From the NCBI GenBank assembly GCA_023230025.1, contig JALNYD010000037.1, positions 1 to 15,992 of the forward strand: a stretch of 15,992 nucleotides of DNA, in the 5' to 3' direction. The notes beneath the pieces are model-generated. The model made no database searches. It was given only the letters and a program-made list of their open reading frames with translations, and was not told the DNA's origin. This stretch comes from Candidatus Cloacimonadota bacterium. Its GTDB lineage: Bacteria > Cloacimonadota > Cloacimonadia > Cloacimonadales > Cloacimonadaceae. The position numbers were made by a program, and so were the translations under genes. Shown here piece after piece: positions 14,630 through 15,992 of this stretch (the stretch's first letter is position 1; each line of letters starts with the position of its first letter).

Positions 14630-15992
14630 ATGCTCTATCAGAAGATAGCTCCATATCTGGAACAATCCCAGTTCTTTGCCAGTCTGTTTCCCCTGCAGCC
14701 TGGAACTCAGATCCATCACCTGAGCCAAAGTGCCCGGGCTTTGCTTGCAGCCCATCTCTGGGTAAAGAGTGGAAAAAACCTGATCCTGGTTTCGCAGGAT
14801 GATATCATTGCCGAAGATCTTTGGGACGATCTGGTAAGCCTGGTGGGGCGCGAGAATGCCTTCTATCTGCCGGATTATGAGATTTTGCCCTATGAGGATC
14901 GTTCTCCACACTACTCCATCCGCGCCACTCGCATGATCACTCTCCTCAATGCCCTTAGTGATACTCCGGCTATCTATTCCCTCTCAATCCGCTCACTCCT
15001 GCGTCTGATTCCCAACAAGGAATCCCTTTCCCGCCATGTACCCACGCTCAAACAGGGTGATAGCATCGATCCCGATGAACTTTTGCACAAACTGCATGAT
15101 ATGGGTTATGAGATTGAGTATCAGGTATCAAAGGTGTATCAGGCAGCCAAACGCGGGGGCATCCTGGATGTGTTTTCTCCTCCAGCACAACACCCTGTGC
15201 GCTTGGAGTTTTGGGGTGATGAGATCATCTCCCTGCGTAGTTTTTCAGCTTCCACTCAGCGTTCAATACCTGCTGACATCCAGGAACTGACCCTGATTCC
15301 AGCCCGTGAGATATCGCTGGATGATATCGATAGTGGCTCAGTGATCATCGCCAAAGTTCGGGATCATGGTTTCTTTGAGGGAATTGAAAACTATTACAGC
15401 CTTCTCACCAGGGAACTTAGCAGCTTTGCTGATTACTTCCCGGCCAGCTCACGCATCTTTGCCTTCAGCAACTTCAGCTATATCAAGGAGGAGATGGAAG
15501 CGCTTCTGGAACAAACCTTCAGCCAGTATCGCAAAGTGCTGAAAAGCCAAAGCAAAGCCAAGACACCTCCGCCCAAACGTCTGATGTTGGATGAAGAGGC
15601 ATATTGCCAGATGATTGCCTCCAGTGCAAAGCTGTATCTTTCTCAAAGTGAATTCATCTTTCCAGAACTCAAGCAAAACATTCGGGCTCCCCTCATGGCT
15701 CAACCCGCCTTTGAATCTGATCTGGGACTGCTAGCGGATACTTTGCGCAGCAAGCAGACTGAAGGCTGGAAACATTTCCTGCTCTTCGACAATCAATCCC
15801 AGGAACGCCGGATGCGCCAGACCATTGCCGGAGATGCCAGCTTTACCAGCCACATCGGAGTGCTGCATGAAGGCTTTGAAATTGAAGATATCAAGCTTGG
15901 GCTCTGGACCGATCACGAGATTTATAACCGCTATAAACGCAAACGCTATGCACCCCGCTTTGCCCCAGGCGAAACAATCGTCGATTATGAGA
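14630..15992 (+). CDS. mfd: N-terminal part of transcription-repair coupling factor Mfd, cut by the window edge
   Basis: Mfd removes RNA polymerase stalled at DNA lesions and recruits UvrA. By direct translation, 454 codons are open from the ATG at 14630 to the window end. The UvrB-homology module is clear: LPDYEILPYEDRSPH (80-94), SIRATRMITLLNAL (96-109) and KRGGILDVFSP (174-184) followed by VRLEFWGDEIISLRSF (190-205). Near the end, WTDHEIYNRYKRKRYAP marks the junction before the RNA-polymerase-interacting domain. The helicase motifs and translocase domain lie beyond the window. The ribosome site is weak (GAGAG, about 8 nt away) and the gene follows hisS by 15 nt, so it probably relies on read-through from upstream. 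Confidence 0.92.
   Translation, partial: MLYQKIAPYLEQSQFFASLFPLQPGTQIHHLSQSARALLAAHLWVKSGKNLILVSQDDIIAEDLWDDLVSLVGRENAFYLPDYEILPYEDRSPHYSIRATRMITLLNALSDTPAIYSLSIRSLLRLIPNKESLSRHVPTLKQGDSIDPDELLHKLHDMGYEIEYQVSKVYQAAKRGGILDVFSPPAQHPVRLEFWGDEIISLRSFSASTQRSIPADIQELTLIPAREISLDDIDSGSVIIAKVRDHGFFEGIENYYSLLTRELSSFADYFPASSRIFAFSNFSYIKEEMEALLEQTFSQYRKVLKSQSKAKTPPPKRLMLDEEAYCQMIASSAKLYLSQSEFIFPELKQNIRAPLMAQPAFESDLGLLADTLRSKQTEGWKHFLLFDNQSQERRMRQTIAGDASFTSHIGVLHEGFEIEDIKLGLWTDHEIYNRYKRKRYAPRFAPGETIVDYE

Overview
The window looks like chromosomal DNA of an anaerobic, amino-acid-fermenting, diderm bacterium. The evidence is two signal-peptidase-II lipoproteins, a BamD-like TPR protein, a lysine-fermentation operon (kdd-kamA-kamB) and a histidine ammonia-lyase. 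This combination, with the Asp-Ser-Leu repeat tail on the TPR lipoprotein, fits the candidate phylum Cloacimonadota (WWE1). That is inference: the window has no rRNA, and other lysine fermenters (Fusobacterium, Clostridia, some Bacteroidota) also carry kdd/kamA/kamB. No mobile element, CRISPR array, tRNA or rRNA was seen.

Positions 1-4634 (minus strand) hold a tightly packed operon read right to left: kdd, kamA, a probable kamB, a cation diffusion facilitator, then the N-terminus of an envelope protein resembling M23 peptidases, which runs off the left edge. Gaps are 4-6 nt or less, ending in a 4-nt ATGA overlap. KamA turns L-lysine into beta-lysine. Kdd oxidises 3,5-diaminohexanoate two steps later. 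The mutase between them (KamD/KamE) and its second reactivase subunit (KamC), which I recall following kamB in other lysine fermenters, are not here; a metal transporter sits in that place.

Positions 4635-4855 are a divergent promoter region with a TTGACA-type promoter on each strand. The plus-strand one drives a solitary 816-residue lipoprotein with Ig-like domains and a C-terminal DUF2135/YfaP-like domain, followed by a strong hairpin terminator (7343-7376).

Positions 7377-7619 are non-coding and hold the most unusual signal: six GTNAC cores spaced 11, 11, 9, 11, 11 bp in exact mirror symmetry. They form three head-to-tail 7-mers facing three inverted ones, upstream of a TTGACA promoter.

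Positions 7620-15992 (plus strand) read as one run: hutH, a 912-residue TPR lipoprotein with two DSL-repeat blocks, a small membrane protein (ATGA overlap), truA, hisS and the first 454 codons of mfd. It mixes amino-acid breakdown, envelope and information-processing genes, with gaps of 31 nt or less and no visible internal terminator.
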